Source: Campylobacterota bacterium
GTDB taxonomy: Bacteria; Campylobacterota; Campylobacteria; Campylobacterales; Sulfurovaceae
DNA: 6,881 nucleotides
Direction of reading: 5' to 3'
Assembly: GCA_011330645.1 (NCBI GenBank)
Contig: DRQB01000007.1
Coordinates: 1 to 6,881 of the forward strand
Shown here: piece after piece, positions 1-6,454 of the stretch
How positions within the stretch are numbered: the first letter of the stretch is position 1
Layout of the letters: the number at the start of each line of letters is the position of its first letter
Notes under the pieces: model-generated
What the model saw: the letters and a program-made list of their open reading frames with translations, nothing else
The model's database searches: none
Told to the model about the DNA's origin: nothing
Translations under genes and position numbers: made by a program

Positions 1-105
1 ATCGATATTTGTAATGAATGTCACCCATTCTTTACAGGTTCTGAGAAAATTCTTGATGCTGCTGGTAGAGTTGAGAAATTTAAAAGCAAATACAAATTGT
101 CGTAA
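1..105 (+). CDS. rpmE: 50S ribosomal protein L31, 3' end only (zinc-binding type)
   Basis: The first 34 codons, in frame from base 1, give the C-terminal half of ribosomal protein L31, a small protein of the large subunit central protuberance that helps bridge the two subunits. The stretch ICNECHPFFTG followed by a basic tail (VEKFKSKYKL) is typical of the family. The CxxC pair in CNEC belongs to the zinc site of the zinc-containing (C+) form, as opposed to the zinc-free paralogue made under zinc starvation; the upstream cysteine ligands lie outside the window. The stop is TAA at 103-105. The gene stands 68 bp ahead of rsmI on the same strand, as I recall it does in other epsilonproteobacteria. 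The start is missing, so full length cannot be judged. Confidence 0.9.
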   Translation: MDICNECHPFFTGSEKILDAAGRVEKFKSKYKLS

Positions 106-123
106 GACTTCAGGTATACTTTT

Positions 124-139
124 GGGGACATCTGTCCCC
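124..139. repeat. GC-rich perfect hairpin after rpmE, terminator or REP-like element
   Basis: GGGGACA and TGTCCCC are perfect inverted arms separated by TC, giving a six-pair stem with a four-base loop, in an otherwise AT-rich gap between rpmE and rsmI. It begins 18 bases after the rpmE stop. The sequence after it (cactcttcattta) is only moderately T-rich, so it is a poor intrinsic terminator, though it could attenuate readthrough or protect the rpmE 3' end. Short GGGGAC...GTCCCC palindromes are also typical of REP-like sequences mobilised by REP-associated tyrosine transposases; that reading is an inference from the motif alone. Confidence 0.5.
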
Positions 140-173
140 CACTCTTCATTTATTTATCGCCTAAAGGCACCTC

Positions 174-983
174 ATGATTACATTTATCCCTACTCCTATT
201 GGAAACCCTCAAGACATTACTATACGTGCAATGAAGCTTTTTGAAAGTGCAACACTTTTTTTATGTGAAGACACACGCCAGACCAAACGGCTTTTACGCT
301 TACTTGAAGAGCGGTTTGATATGTCGTATCCTGATGCAGAGTTCTATAGTTTTAATGAGCATAATGGTCAAGAGAGACTAGATGAATTTGGTGAAACTTT
401 TAAAGATAAAGAAGTGGTGTATGTGAGTGACGCAGGTATGCCAGTTATCTCTGATCCTGGGCAGTTACTTGTGGCATATGCACAGGAGAATGACCTCAAA
501 TATGATGTCTTGCCCGGCGCTTCAGCCGTGACTACAGCATACGCAGCTTCTGGCTTTGAAGAGGGTAAATTTTTGTTTTATGCTTTTTTACCACACAAGG
601 GTAAAGAACGTGCTTCAGCGCTAGCAGAAGCGATGAATAATGGGTATAACACCGTACTCTATGAGTCTCCTCATCGTTTGGAAAAGCTTTTGGATGAAGT
701 AGAAACCATAGATGAAAACAGAGAACTTTTTTTAGCCAAAGAGATAAGTAAAAAATACCAAAACTATTACTGTGGTACAGCCAAATCTTTAAATGAACAA
801 CTTAAAGAGTTGACTATCCGTGGTGAATGGGTAGTGGTGATAAAAGCCAAAGCTCAAGCAGAGAAAAACCTTAGTTTTTCTGAAGTTTTACAGCTTGATT
901 TGCCACCTAAACCTAAAGCAAAACTCTTGTCACAGCTTAGTGACAAGTCAGTTAAAGAGTGGTATAACGAACTCATAGGTTAG
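174..983 (+). CDS. rsmI: 16S rRNA (cytidine(1402)-2'-O)-methyltransferase RsmI
   Basis: The product (269 aa) is a cytosolic SAM-dependent enzyme that 2'-O-methylates C1402 in the decoding centre of 16S rRNA; with RsmH it makes m4Cm1402 and tunes P-site fidelity. It belongs to the tetrapyrrole-methylase fold. Family motifs appear in order: PTPIGN at residues 6-11, EDTR at 32-35, SDAGMPVISDPG at 85-96 (the usual form is SDAGTPLISDPG, so Thr to Met here), PGAS at 114-117, YESPHRL at 163-169, AKEISKK around 188-194 and RGEWVVVI at 216-223. The length is close to the family norm of about 270-290, with a slightly short C-terminus. The ATG at 174 is preceded by TAAAGG as a plausible ribosome binding site, and the conserved motif begins five residues in, so the start is well supported. 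It follows rpmE by 68 bp and precedes rlmB by 41 bp. Confidence 0.95.
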   Translation: MITFIPTPIGNPQDITIRAMKLFESATLFLCEDTRQTKRLLRLLEERFDMSYPDAEFYSFNEHNGQERLDEFGETFKDKEVVYVSDAGMPVISDPGQLLVAYAQENDLKYDVLPGASAVTTAYAASGFEEGKFLFYAFLPHKGKERASALAEAMNNGYNTVLYESPHRLEKLLDEVETIDENRELFLAKEISKKYQNYYCGTAKSLNEQLKELTIRGEWVVVIKAKAQAEKNLSFSEVLQLDLPPKPKAKLLSQLSDKSVKEWYNELIG

Positions 984-1007
984 GATTAACCCCCTAAAAG
1001 CAAAAAT

Positions 1008-1024
1008 TAGATAAAATCTATCTT
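1008..1024 (+). promoter_or_regulatory. Putative -10 box directly upstream of rlmB, possible leaderless start
   Basis: The gap before rlmB contains TAAAAT at 1012-1017, inside the small palindrome TAGAT-AAA-ATCTA (1008-1020). Epsilonproteobacterial sigma70 promoters are known mainly for their -10 box and often lack a clear -35, and none is visible here. If this box is used, transcription would begin about base 1024, right at the ATG at 1025. No Shine-Dalgarno sequence is present before that ATG (ctatctt), which agrees with a leaderless or near-leaderless message. This is inference from sequence only; rlmB could also be read from an rsmI transcript. Confidence 0.4.
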
Positions 1025-1711
1025 ATGATAATTTACGGAAAACAAGTCTGTCTTTATGCCTTAGAGCATAAAGAAGCATACATAAAAACAGTGTACGTAG
1101 CAAAGAAGAACATCCTCCCACAAGAGCTCTTTCACAAGTACCACGATAAAATAAAATTTTTAGAAGAGAAGTGGGCACAGTCCATGGCTAAAGGTGGAAA
1201 TCATCAAGGTATCTTGGTGGAGATGAATGTGTACAAACAAGCAGATTTCTCAACCATTAAAAAAAGTAGTTTCATTGTGATACTTGATGGTTTGACAGAT
1301 GTGGGGAACATCGGTGCCATTGTACGTTCTGCCTATGCTTTGGGTGCAGATGCTATCATCGCTGCAGGTGTTAAGCATCTTAACTTTGCAGCCATTGCCC
1401 GCACAAGTTCCGGGGCACTGCTCGATATGCCTTTTATGGTCACACCCAATATTTTGGACAATATGAATGAACTGAGTCAAGTAGGATTTACTTTCTACGG
1501 TGCCGATATGCAGGGTACAAATATCCAAGAGATAGAAGTGGCCCCAAAGCGTGTATTGGTGATGGGAAGTGAAGGCAAAGGTATCTCAAAAAAGGTATCT
1601 GGAAAAATCAACCAAAAGGTCTCTATAGAGATGCGACATGCATTTGACTCACTCAATGTCAGTGCCGCAGCAGCGATTTTAATACATAGGATGGGTTATG
1701 CAGTTAAATGA
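1025..1711 (+). CDS. rlmB: TrmH-family 23S rRNA 2'-O-methyltransferase (RlmB-like)
   Basis: This 228-aa SPOUT-class enzyme transfers a methyl group from SAM to a ribose 2'-OH; RlmB modifies G2251 in the peptidyl-transferase P loop of 23S rRNA. Residues 1-80 form the short substrate-binding domain, opening with IIYGKQVCLYALE and containing HQGI at 60-63. The knotted catalytic domain carries the three family motifs: LDGLTDVGNIGAIVRSA at 87-103 with N95 and the catalytic-type R101, VLVMGSEGKGI at 177-187, and SLNVSAAAAIL at 209-219. Motif 1 has DVGN where DPxN is usual. It is slightly shorter than E. coli RlmB (about 243 aa). Its end overlaps the next gene by 14 bp, which suggests translational coupling. 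The assignment to RlmB rather than another TrmH-family rRNA or tRNA methylase rests on overall pattern and neighbours. Confidence 0.85.
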   Translation: MIIYGKQVCLYALEHKEAYIKTVYVAKKNILPQELFHKYHDKIKFLEEKWAQSMAKGGNHQGILVEMNVYKQADFSTIKKSSFIVILDGLTDVGNIGAIVRSAYALGADAIIAAGVKHLNFAAIARTSSGALLDMPFMVTPNILDNMNELSQVGFTFYGADMQGTNIQEIEVAPKRVLVMGSEGKGISKKVSGKINQKVSIEMRHAFDSLNVSAAAAILIHRMGYAVK

Positions 1712-2633
1712 TATTCTTGAAGAAAATAGTGTAAAAGCAATCAGTAAAAAAACAAACATTTCTGAAGATAATATAGAAGCACTAATCTCAGAAAACTTTG
1801 AATATTTGGCAAAAGCAAAAGCCTTAGGTTTTATTTCAATTCTTGAACGTGATTTTGATATCGATTTAAGTACCTTACGAGAAAAGGCCTTGGCATATTA
1901 TCAAGAGCACTCTTCTGAGGGAGAGAGTATTACTATTGGATTGCCTGTGATGGAAGAGAAAAAGGGACGTTCTAAATGGTTTCTACTTTTGATGTTAGGA
2001 CTTTTGGCTTATGCTTCATGGTATTTCTTTACACAGTTTGATAAAAAAACATTAAGTACATTACTGCCATTCTCTGAAGATAAAGTTGAAACAGTAGCAC
2101 CTGCAGAAGTCAAAGAAAAACAAAATGATATTCATAAAGACGATGCATTGAGTATCAGTAATGCGCTAAGCCATACACAAACAGATGCTACAGGAGCTCA
2201 AACAGATATTGTGGTTGCGAGCATAGAACCTAATGCATCCAAGGAGATATCATCTAGTGAGGCAATTGTTGTAGAGACTTCTCCTGTAGTAGAAACACAA
2301 GAGAGTATTTCTGAAACTACCAAGCCAGAAGCAGCCGTAGTGAGAGAAAGAGAAACGATTGCCTTAGTACCTGAACATAGACTTTGGTTTGGAATGATTG
2401 ATATCAATACCGGTAAAAGAGATAATTTTTCTATTTCAAACAAATTTGATATAGATGTGAAAGATAAAAGTTGGCTCATTGCCACAAGTTCAGCCCCCTT
2501 TTCTTTTGTAAATAAAGAAGAAACACAAGAGTTCAACGATGCAAAAGAACACTATTTTAAAGTGAGCAAAGAAGGGATTGAACCACTAAGCAAAGCAGAA
2601 TATATTGCACAAGGCGGTTATAGAAAATGGTAA
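1698..2633 (+). CDS. RodZ-like bitopic membrane protein of unknown function
   Basis: I do not recognise a characterised family for this 311-aa protein. Residues 1-70 are helical and resemble the cytoplasmic HTH-type module of RodZ-like proteins (SVKAISKKTNISEDNIEAL, then a second helical stretch to about 69). A single hydrophobic segment spans about 94-113 (WFLLLMLGLLAYASWYFF). The basic KKGRSK before it predicts N-inside, C-outside. Residues 120-225 are a low-complexity linker rich in Glu, Ser, Thr, Val and Ala, as in proteins that cross the periplasm. Residues 226-311 form a compact C-terminal domain with HRLWFGMIDINTGKRDNFSI and a YIAQGGYRKW end. AGGATGGG before the ATG serves as a weak ribosome binding site. 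It overlaps rlmB by 14 bp and lies 22 bp before alaC. From memory, C. jejuni has a putative membrane protein gene at the same place, so it is probably part of the conserved operon. A role in cell shape or envelope sensing is only a guess. Confidence 0.75.
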   Translation: MQLNDILEENSVKAISKKTNISEDNIEALISENFEYLAKAKALGFISILERDFDIDLSTLREKALAYYQEHSSEGESITIGLPVMEEKKGRSKWFLLLMLGLLAYASWYFFTQFDKKTLSTLLPFSEDKVETVAPAEVKEKQNDIHKDDALSISNALSHTQTDATGAQTDIVVASIEPNASKEISSSEAIVVETSPVVETQESISETTKPEAAVVRERETIALVPEHRLWFGMIDINTGKRDNFSISNKFDIDVKDKSWLIATSSAPFSFVNKEETQEFNDAKEHYFKVSKEGIEPLSKAEYIAQGGYRKW

Positions 2634-2655
2634 AAATGAAAAAAGAGAGTAAATA

Positions 2656-3885
2656 ATGTTTGATGAAATTCAATTTGAAAAAATAAATAGATTACCGAAA
2701 TATATTTTTGCAGAAATCAATGATTTGAAAATGGCAGCACGTCGTAATGGAGAAGATATCATAGATTTTTCTATGGGAAATCCAGACGCAGCAACGCCAC
2801 AGCCCATCATAGATAAACTTTGTGAAACAGCGATGAAACCCAAAACACATGGCTACTCTGCAAGTAAAGGAATTTATAAACTTCGTCTTGCGATGAGCCG
2901 TTGGTACAAACGTAAATATCATGCTGATCTTGATCCAGATACAGAAGTAGTCGCAACGATGGGAAGTAAAGAGGGATATGTGCATTTGGTACAAGCCATC
3001 GCAAATCCTGGTGATGTAGCTATCGTACCTGACCCAACCTATCCTATTCACTCTCAGGCATTTATACTCGCAGGTGCAAATGTAGAGAAGATGGAAGTGG
3101 TTTTTAACGAAGAGACGTTTGAAGTAGATGAAGACAGGTTTTTGGCTGATGTCAAGGATGCGTTAGAAAACTCTATCCCTAAACCTAAGTTTTTAGTAGT
3201 CAACTTTCCACATAACCCAAGTACTGCTACCGTGACACCAGAATTTTATGAAAGACTTGTTGCCTTGGCAAAAGAGCAACGTTTTTATATTATTTCAGAT
3301 ATTGCTTATGCCGATATTACGTTTGATGGCTATAAAACTCCATCTATTATGCAGATAGAGGGAGCAAAAGATGTTGCAGTGGAGTCTTACACTCTGTCTA
3401 AGTCTTACAATATGGCCGGGTGGAGAGTCGGTTTTATCGTAGGGAATAAAAAACTGATTTCTGCATTGCAAAGCATTAAATCATGGCTTGACTATGGGAT
3501 GTTTACCCCGATTCAAGTAGCGGCTACTGTGGCACTTGATGAACATGGGTATGTACCTGATGAACAAATCATCCCACGTTATCAAAAAAGACGTGATGTC
3601 ATGATACAGGCATTTGGCAATGCAGGGTGGCCACTGGCCAAACCCAATGCCTCTATGTTCATTTGGGCTAAAATACCAGAAATCGCACGTGATATGGGTT
3701 CACTAGAATTTTCTAAACAACTTCTTGTGCAAGCGGGTGTAGCGGTAAGTCCAGGGATTGGTTTTGGTAAGTATGGTGATGAGTATGTACGTATCGCACT
3801 TATTGAAAATGAAAAACGTATTCGCCAAGCAGCAAAAAATATTAAGAAGTTTTTGAAAGACATAGAGGCACAAAAAAATGGTTAA
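2656..3885 (+). CDS. alaC: PLP-dependent class I/II aminotransferase, AlaC type
   Basis: This 409-aa cytosolic enzyme closely follows the pattern of E. coli AlaC (about 412 aa), which makes alanine from pyruvate and glutamate. Many genomes label relatives LL-diaminopimelate or aspartate aminotransferase, so the exact substrate is not fixed by sequence. Visible family features are NRLPKYIF near 11-18, LKMAARRNGEDIIDFSMGNP at 24-43, HGYSASKGI at 65-73, GSKEG at 103-107, FPHNPS at 184-189 (PLP-contacting Asn187), SDIAYADI at 214-221 (Asp215, Tyr218), the Schiff-base lysine K249 in TLSKSYNMAGWRVGF, and the substrate carboxylate Arg379 in YVRIALIEN. The ATG at 2656 follows AAGAGAG as ribosome binding site. 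The last codons overlap hom by 8 bp, so the two are probably translated together; an aminotransferase next to hom is a recurring arrangement in epsilonproteobacteria. Confidence 0.88.
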   Translation: MFDEIQFEKINRLPKYIFAEINDLKMAARRNGEDIIDFSMGNPDAATPQPIIDKLCETAMKPKTHGYSASKGIYKLRLAMSRWYKRKYHADLDPDTEVVATMGSKEGYVHLVQAIANPGDVAIVPDPTYPIHSQAFILAGANVEKMEVVFNEETFEVDEDRFLADVKDALENSIPKPKFLVVNFPHNPSTATVTPEFYERLVALAKEQRFYIISDIAYADITFDGYKTPSIMQIEGAKDVAVESYTLSKSYNMAGWRVGFIVGNKKLISALQSIKSWLDYGMFTPIQVAATVALDEHGYVPDEQIIPRYQKRRDVMIQAFGNAGWPLAKPNASMFIWAKIPEIARDMGSLEFSKQLLVQAGVAVSPGIGFGKYGDEYVRIALIENEKRIRQAAKNIKKFLKDIEAQKNG

Positions 3886-5140
3886 AATCGGGATTTTAGG
3901 TGTTGGTACTGTAGGTGCCAGCGTAGCAAACATACTTGAAGCAAATGCTGACATTATCGAAGCACGTGCAGGGAAGAAGATAATCGCCAAGTCTGGTGTA
4001 GTGAAAAACCTCGGTAAAGAAAGAGGCGTTTCTATCAAGCTATCTGACAATCCACTAGATGTTGTAGATGACCCCGAGATTGACATCGTTGTGGAGCTTA
4101 TGGGTGGAGTAGAAGAGCCTTATGCCTTAGTAAAAAAAGCACTTGAAAATGGTAAAGCAGTCGTTACTGCCAACAAAGCACTTCTAGCCTATCACCGTTA
4201 CGAACTCCAAGAGATAGCTGGAGACATTCCTCTCATGTATGAAGCAAGTACGGCCGGAGGCATCCCTATCATCGGTGCCTTGCGTACGGGGCTTTCTGCC
4301 AACCATATAGAGTCTATTCAGGGTATTATGAATGGTACATGTAACTACATGCTCACTAACATGATAAACAATGGTGCAAAATACGAAGAGATACTCAAAG
4401 AGTCTCAAGAACTAGGCTATGCAGAAGCTGATCCTACTTTTGATGTGGGTGGATTTGATGCGTCGCACAAGCTTCTCATCTTGGCAAGTATCGCCTATGG
4501 TATAGATGCAAAACCAGAAGATATCCTCATCGAGGGGATAGAAAACATCACAAGTACCGATGTAGATTTTGCCAAAGAGTTTGGCTATGAAATCAAGTCT
4601 TTAGGTATTGCTAAAAAAGTAGGTAATGGTGTGGAACTACGTGTACATGCTACTATGATACCTGCTGATAGCATGATAGCCAAAGTTGATGGTGTGATGA
4701 ATGCTGTGACTGTAGTAGGTGACAGAGTAGGTGAGACGATGTACTACGGACCAGGTGCTGGTGGAGATGCCACAGCTTCTGCTGTTATCTCTGATATCGT
4801 AGACATCGTACGTGGAAATCAAGGACCGATGCTAGGCTATAAAAAGGGCTTAGAGTCTGGACTCAAACTTCTACCTAAAGAAGACATCGTTACACAGTAC
4901 TACCTTAGACTTGAAGTTGCAGATGAGAGCGGTGTATTAGCCAGCATCACATCAACACTTGGTAAGTTCGGCATCTCTATAGAAGCAATGCTACAAAAGC
5001 CATCTAGTACAGAAGAGAGAGCAAAACTCCTCTTTACTACACACAAGTGTAAAGAGAGCGAAATGCAAGAGGCTATGACAGCACTTGGTAAGCTTGATGT
5101 TGTGCATGGTGAGATTGCTATGATGAGGATTGAGAAGTAG
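3878..5140 (+). CDS. hom: Homoserine dehydrogenase with C-terminal ACT domain
   Basis: The enzyme (420 aa) reduces aspartate semialdehyde to homoserine with NAD(P)H, the branch step towards threonine, methionine and isoleucine. The Rossmann domain opens with GILGVGTVG (GxGxxG at 8-13). Catalytic-domain signatures follow: TANKALLA at 97-104 with the conserved K100, EASTAGGIPII at 122-132, GIMNGTCNYML at 149-159, and YAEADPTFDVGGFDASHKL at 181-199 carrying the catalytic-type D194 and K198. GPGAGGDATASAV at 291-303 closes the nucleotide site. Residues about 341-416 form an ACT domain (YYLRLEVADESGVLASIT), which in this family mediates feedback inhibition, usually by threonine. Length and layout are standard for a monofunctional enzyme without an aspartokinase part. 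It starts inside the end of alaC. Its last 23 bases overlap, antisense, the end of the converging fic gene, and no clear terminator follows it. Confidence 0.95.
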   Translation: MVKIGILGVGTVGASVANILEANADIIEARAGKKIIAKSGVVKNLGKERGVSIKLSDNPLDVVDDPEIDIVVELMGGVEEPYALVKKALENGKAVVTANKALLAYHRYELQEIAGDIPLMYEASTAGGIPIIGALRTGLSANHIESIQGIMNGTCNYMLTNMINNGAKYEEILKESQELGYAEADPTFDVGGFDASHKLLILASIAYGIDAKPEDILIEGIENITSTDVDFAKEFGYEIKSLGIAKKVGNGVELRVHATMIPADSMIAKVDGVMNAVTVVGDRVGETMYYGPGAGGDATASAVISDIVDIVRGNQGPMLGYKKGLESGLKLLPKEDIVTQYYLRLEVADESGVLASITSTLGKFGISIEAMLQKPSSTEERAKLLFTTHKCKESEMQEAMTALGKLDVVHGEIAMMRIEK

Positions 5141-6281
5141 GGATGATGACAGCATAGCGTGTATTTTTACTCGCCGTCCCTTCTACTTGTTCGATACACC
5201 TCTTTTCCAATAAATCAGCGATATCACGCGATGCAGTAGCAGAGGTGGTATCGGCAATCGTTATATATTTTTTTCGACTCAGACCACCTTTAAAATTATC
5301 GCTACCCATATCTAAGATTTTATTGATTACTTTTGTCTGTCTGGCATTAAGATGACTCTCTTTATGCTTATCCCAAAACTTTGTTTTATCTACAATGTAG
5401 CTCAATGACTGTTGCGCTTCTAGTAGAGCCTTATACAGTGTCTCAAAAAACCATTGACACCATAAAGTAATATCTGTAGGGTTCTTTTGTCTGATGTACC
5501 CTGTGGTCTGTTCTAATGCAGTATAGTAAGCTTTTCTGTTGTCATTGATACTTTTAGACATGGTATAGAGCTTAGAGATATGAGAACTCTCAATCTGTGA
5601 GAGTACCATGTCAGTAATAGCTCTAGAGATACGTCCATTCCCATCATCAAGAGGGTGGATGATAACAAACCATAAGTGTGTAATGGCTGCTTTCATTAGT
5701 GAGGCAGGGGTATTGTTGTACCATGCTATAAAAGCATCCATTTCTGTTTGCAGTTTCTCTCTAGGCGGTGCTTCATAATAGACTTTTTCTCTACCTATAG
5801 CACCAGAGACTATCTGCATCACACCCTCTCCTCTAAAAGAGGCGATATTTATTTTGTGCAAGTGGTTAGACTTTTCAAACATTGCATGATGCCATGCAAA
5901 TATCTTTTCTAAAGTGAGGTCTTCTTCATAGTTGGTATTTGCATCTATGAGTATGTCTACATAGTTGTCCTCTTTGAGTCTCTCTCTGTAGCGTGCATCC
6001 TCTTTGAGTCCTAGCTTCTCTTGTATAGATGAGCGTACACTCTCTCTGTTAAGCATCTCACCCTCTATGGCACAACTAGCCATAATCTCATTTTCCATAG
6101 CATTGAGCTGTGTTTGCTTGATGTTGTGTTCATCCATTACAGAGAGGTAGGCTATGAGTTTACCCTGTTCTAGGGTGATTTTTTGCATGAGAGGGTCTAG
6201 TACTTCTCTGTCATAGCTAAAGTGTGGGTAATCATTTTGCTCCCATATCCATTGTGTTTGTTGTGTTTTTTTTGCTTTCAT
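5118..6281 (-). CDS. fic: Fic-domain protein, probable protein AMP-transferase with inhibitory helix and winged helix
   Basis: Fic proteins usually transfer AMP from ATP to a hydroxyl side chain of a target protein. This 387-aa protein has an N-terminal domain opening WIWEQNDYPHFSYD (residues 11-24), as in the DUF4172 group. The inhibitory motif S-x-x-x-E-G appears as SCAIEG at 69-74, with E73 as the residue expected to block ATP binding; its place before the Fic core marks class II. The flap lies about 160-173 (AIGREKVYYEAPP), and the active loop is HPLDDGNGRISR at 209-220 with H209, D213, N215, R217 and R220 present (the usual Phe after HP is Leu). Residues about 312-380 look like a winged helix (ARQTKVINKIL, then TASRDIADLLEKRCIEQV), so it may bind DNA. 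An in-frame TAG lies just upstream of the ATG. No Shine-Dalgarno is present, and a promoter ends next to the start. The tail PTSQSSS is coded antisense to hom. Targets are unknown. Confidence 0.92.
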   Translation of the reverse strand: MKAKKTQQTQWIWEQNDYPHFSYDREVLDPLMQKITLEQGKLIAYLSVMDEHNIKQTQLNAMENEIMASCAIEGEMLNRESVRSSIQEKLGLKEDARYRERLKEDNYVDILIDANTNYEEDLTLEKIFAWHHAMFEKSNHLHKINIASFRGEGVMQIVSGAIGREKVYYEAPPREKLQTEMDAFIAWYNNTPASLMKAAITHLWFVIIHPLDDGNGRISRAITDMVLSQIESSHISKLYTMSKSINDNRKAYYTALEQTTGYIRQKNPTDITLWCQWFFETLYKALLEAQQSLSYIVDKTKFWDKHKESHLNARQTKVINKILDMGSDNFKGGLSRKKYITIADTTSATASRDIADLLEKRCIEQVEGTASKNTRYAVIIPTSQSSS

Positions 6282-6289
6282 AATGGACT

Positions 6290-6318
6290 ATTGTAGCCAA
6301 TATGATACGAATAGTCAA
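6290..6318 (-). promoter_or_regulatory. Sigma70-like promoter of fic, near-leaderless
   Basis: Read on the - strand, TTGACT (6313-6318) and TACAAT (6290-6295) each match the sigma70 consensus at five of six positions and are separated by exactly 17 bases. The predicted transcript start is about 6281-6284, at or next to the fic ATG (6279-6281). There is no room for, and no sign of, a ribosome binding site. The 13-base half-site at 6301-6313 lies in the spacer and touches the -35 box, which itself sits in the centre of the large inverted repeat, so a bound repressor would block polymerase. Confidence 0.6.
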
Positions 6319-6346
6319 ATTATTCGTATCATATTTGATATGAATA
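6299..6346. promoter_or_regulatory. Operator-like cluster of three half-sites at the fic promoter
   Basis: AATATGATACGAATA (6299-6313) and its exact reverse complement (6321-6335) form a 15-bp perfect inverted repeat around a 7-base spacer. A third, direct-orientation copy, TTTGATATGAATA (6334-6346), matches the first arm at 11 of 13 positions. With the middle arm it makes a second, back-to-back imperfect palindrome. Centre-to-centre distances are about 20 and 13 bp. The cluster covers the -35 box and spacer of the fic promoter, so it most likely binds a dimeric repressor. The winged-helix end of Fic is one candidate; a regulator coded outside the window is another. Confidence 0.6.
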
Positions 6347-6423
6347 ATGGTTTTAATCGTACCATTTTGCTTGTTTTGGTATGAGGCTTATGTTTTTTGG
6401 GTAGAATATGATTTAAGAAAAAA

Positions 6424-6454
6424 TGAAAAATATGGCAATTTGACATATTTTTCA
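6424..6454. promoter_or_regulatory. 11-bp inverted repeat upstream of the dam gene
   Basis: TGAAAAATATG (6424-6434) and CATATTTTTCA (6444-6454) are perfect reverse complements around the 9-base spacer GCAATTTGA. The element does not share its sequence with the fic-side repeat. It overlaps a TTGACA hexamer (6440-6445) and lies 21 bases before a likely -10 box for dam, a position suited to an operator. A transcribed hairpin is possible only if an upstream start is used. Confidence 0.45.

Noticed and set aside
115..120. TATACT as a -10 box for rsmI
   Set aside because: The start would fall inside the GC-rich hairpin and no other promoter element supports it; readthrough from rpmE explains rsmI equally well.
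14..244. A 76-codon + strand reading frame spanning the end of rpmE and the start of rsmI
   Set aside because: It overlaps L31 and RsmI in another frame, crosses the intergenic hairpin and shows no family pattern.
2198..2536. A 112-codon - strand reading frame inside the membrane-protein gene
   Set aside because: It is an antisense frame of the low-complexity linker region; no start signal or recognisable domain.
3703..4086. A 127-codon - strand reading frame across the alaC-hom junction
   Set aside because: It lies opposite two well-supported genes, and its Ser/Phe/Pro-rich product looks like an antisense shadow.
5130..5190. A terminator between the converging hom and fic genes
   Set aside because: Partial complementarity (AAGTAG/CTACTT and GGGA/TCCC) is interrupted, has a loop of about 40 bases and is not followed by a clean T tract on either strand.
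5968..6010. A 13-base direct repeat (TCCTCTTTGAGTC) exactly 30 bases apart inside fic
   Set aside because: It encodes LKED twice in a charged helical stretch; the frame is kept and it is most simply a local coincidence or a small in-frame duplication.
6346..6366. AATGGT-N9-ACCATT inverted repeat between the two operator-like regions
   Set aside because: Arms are only six bases and neighbour a stronger repeat; too weak to call alone.
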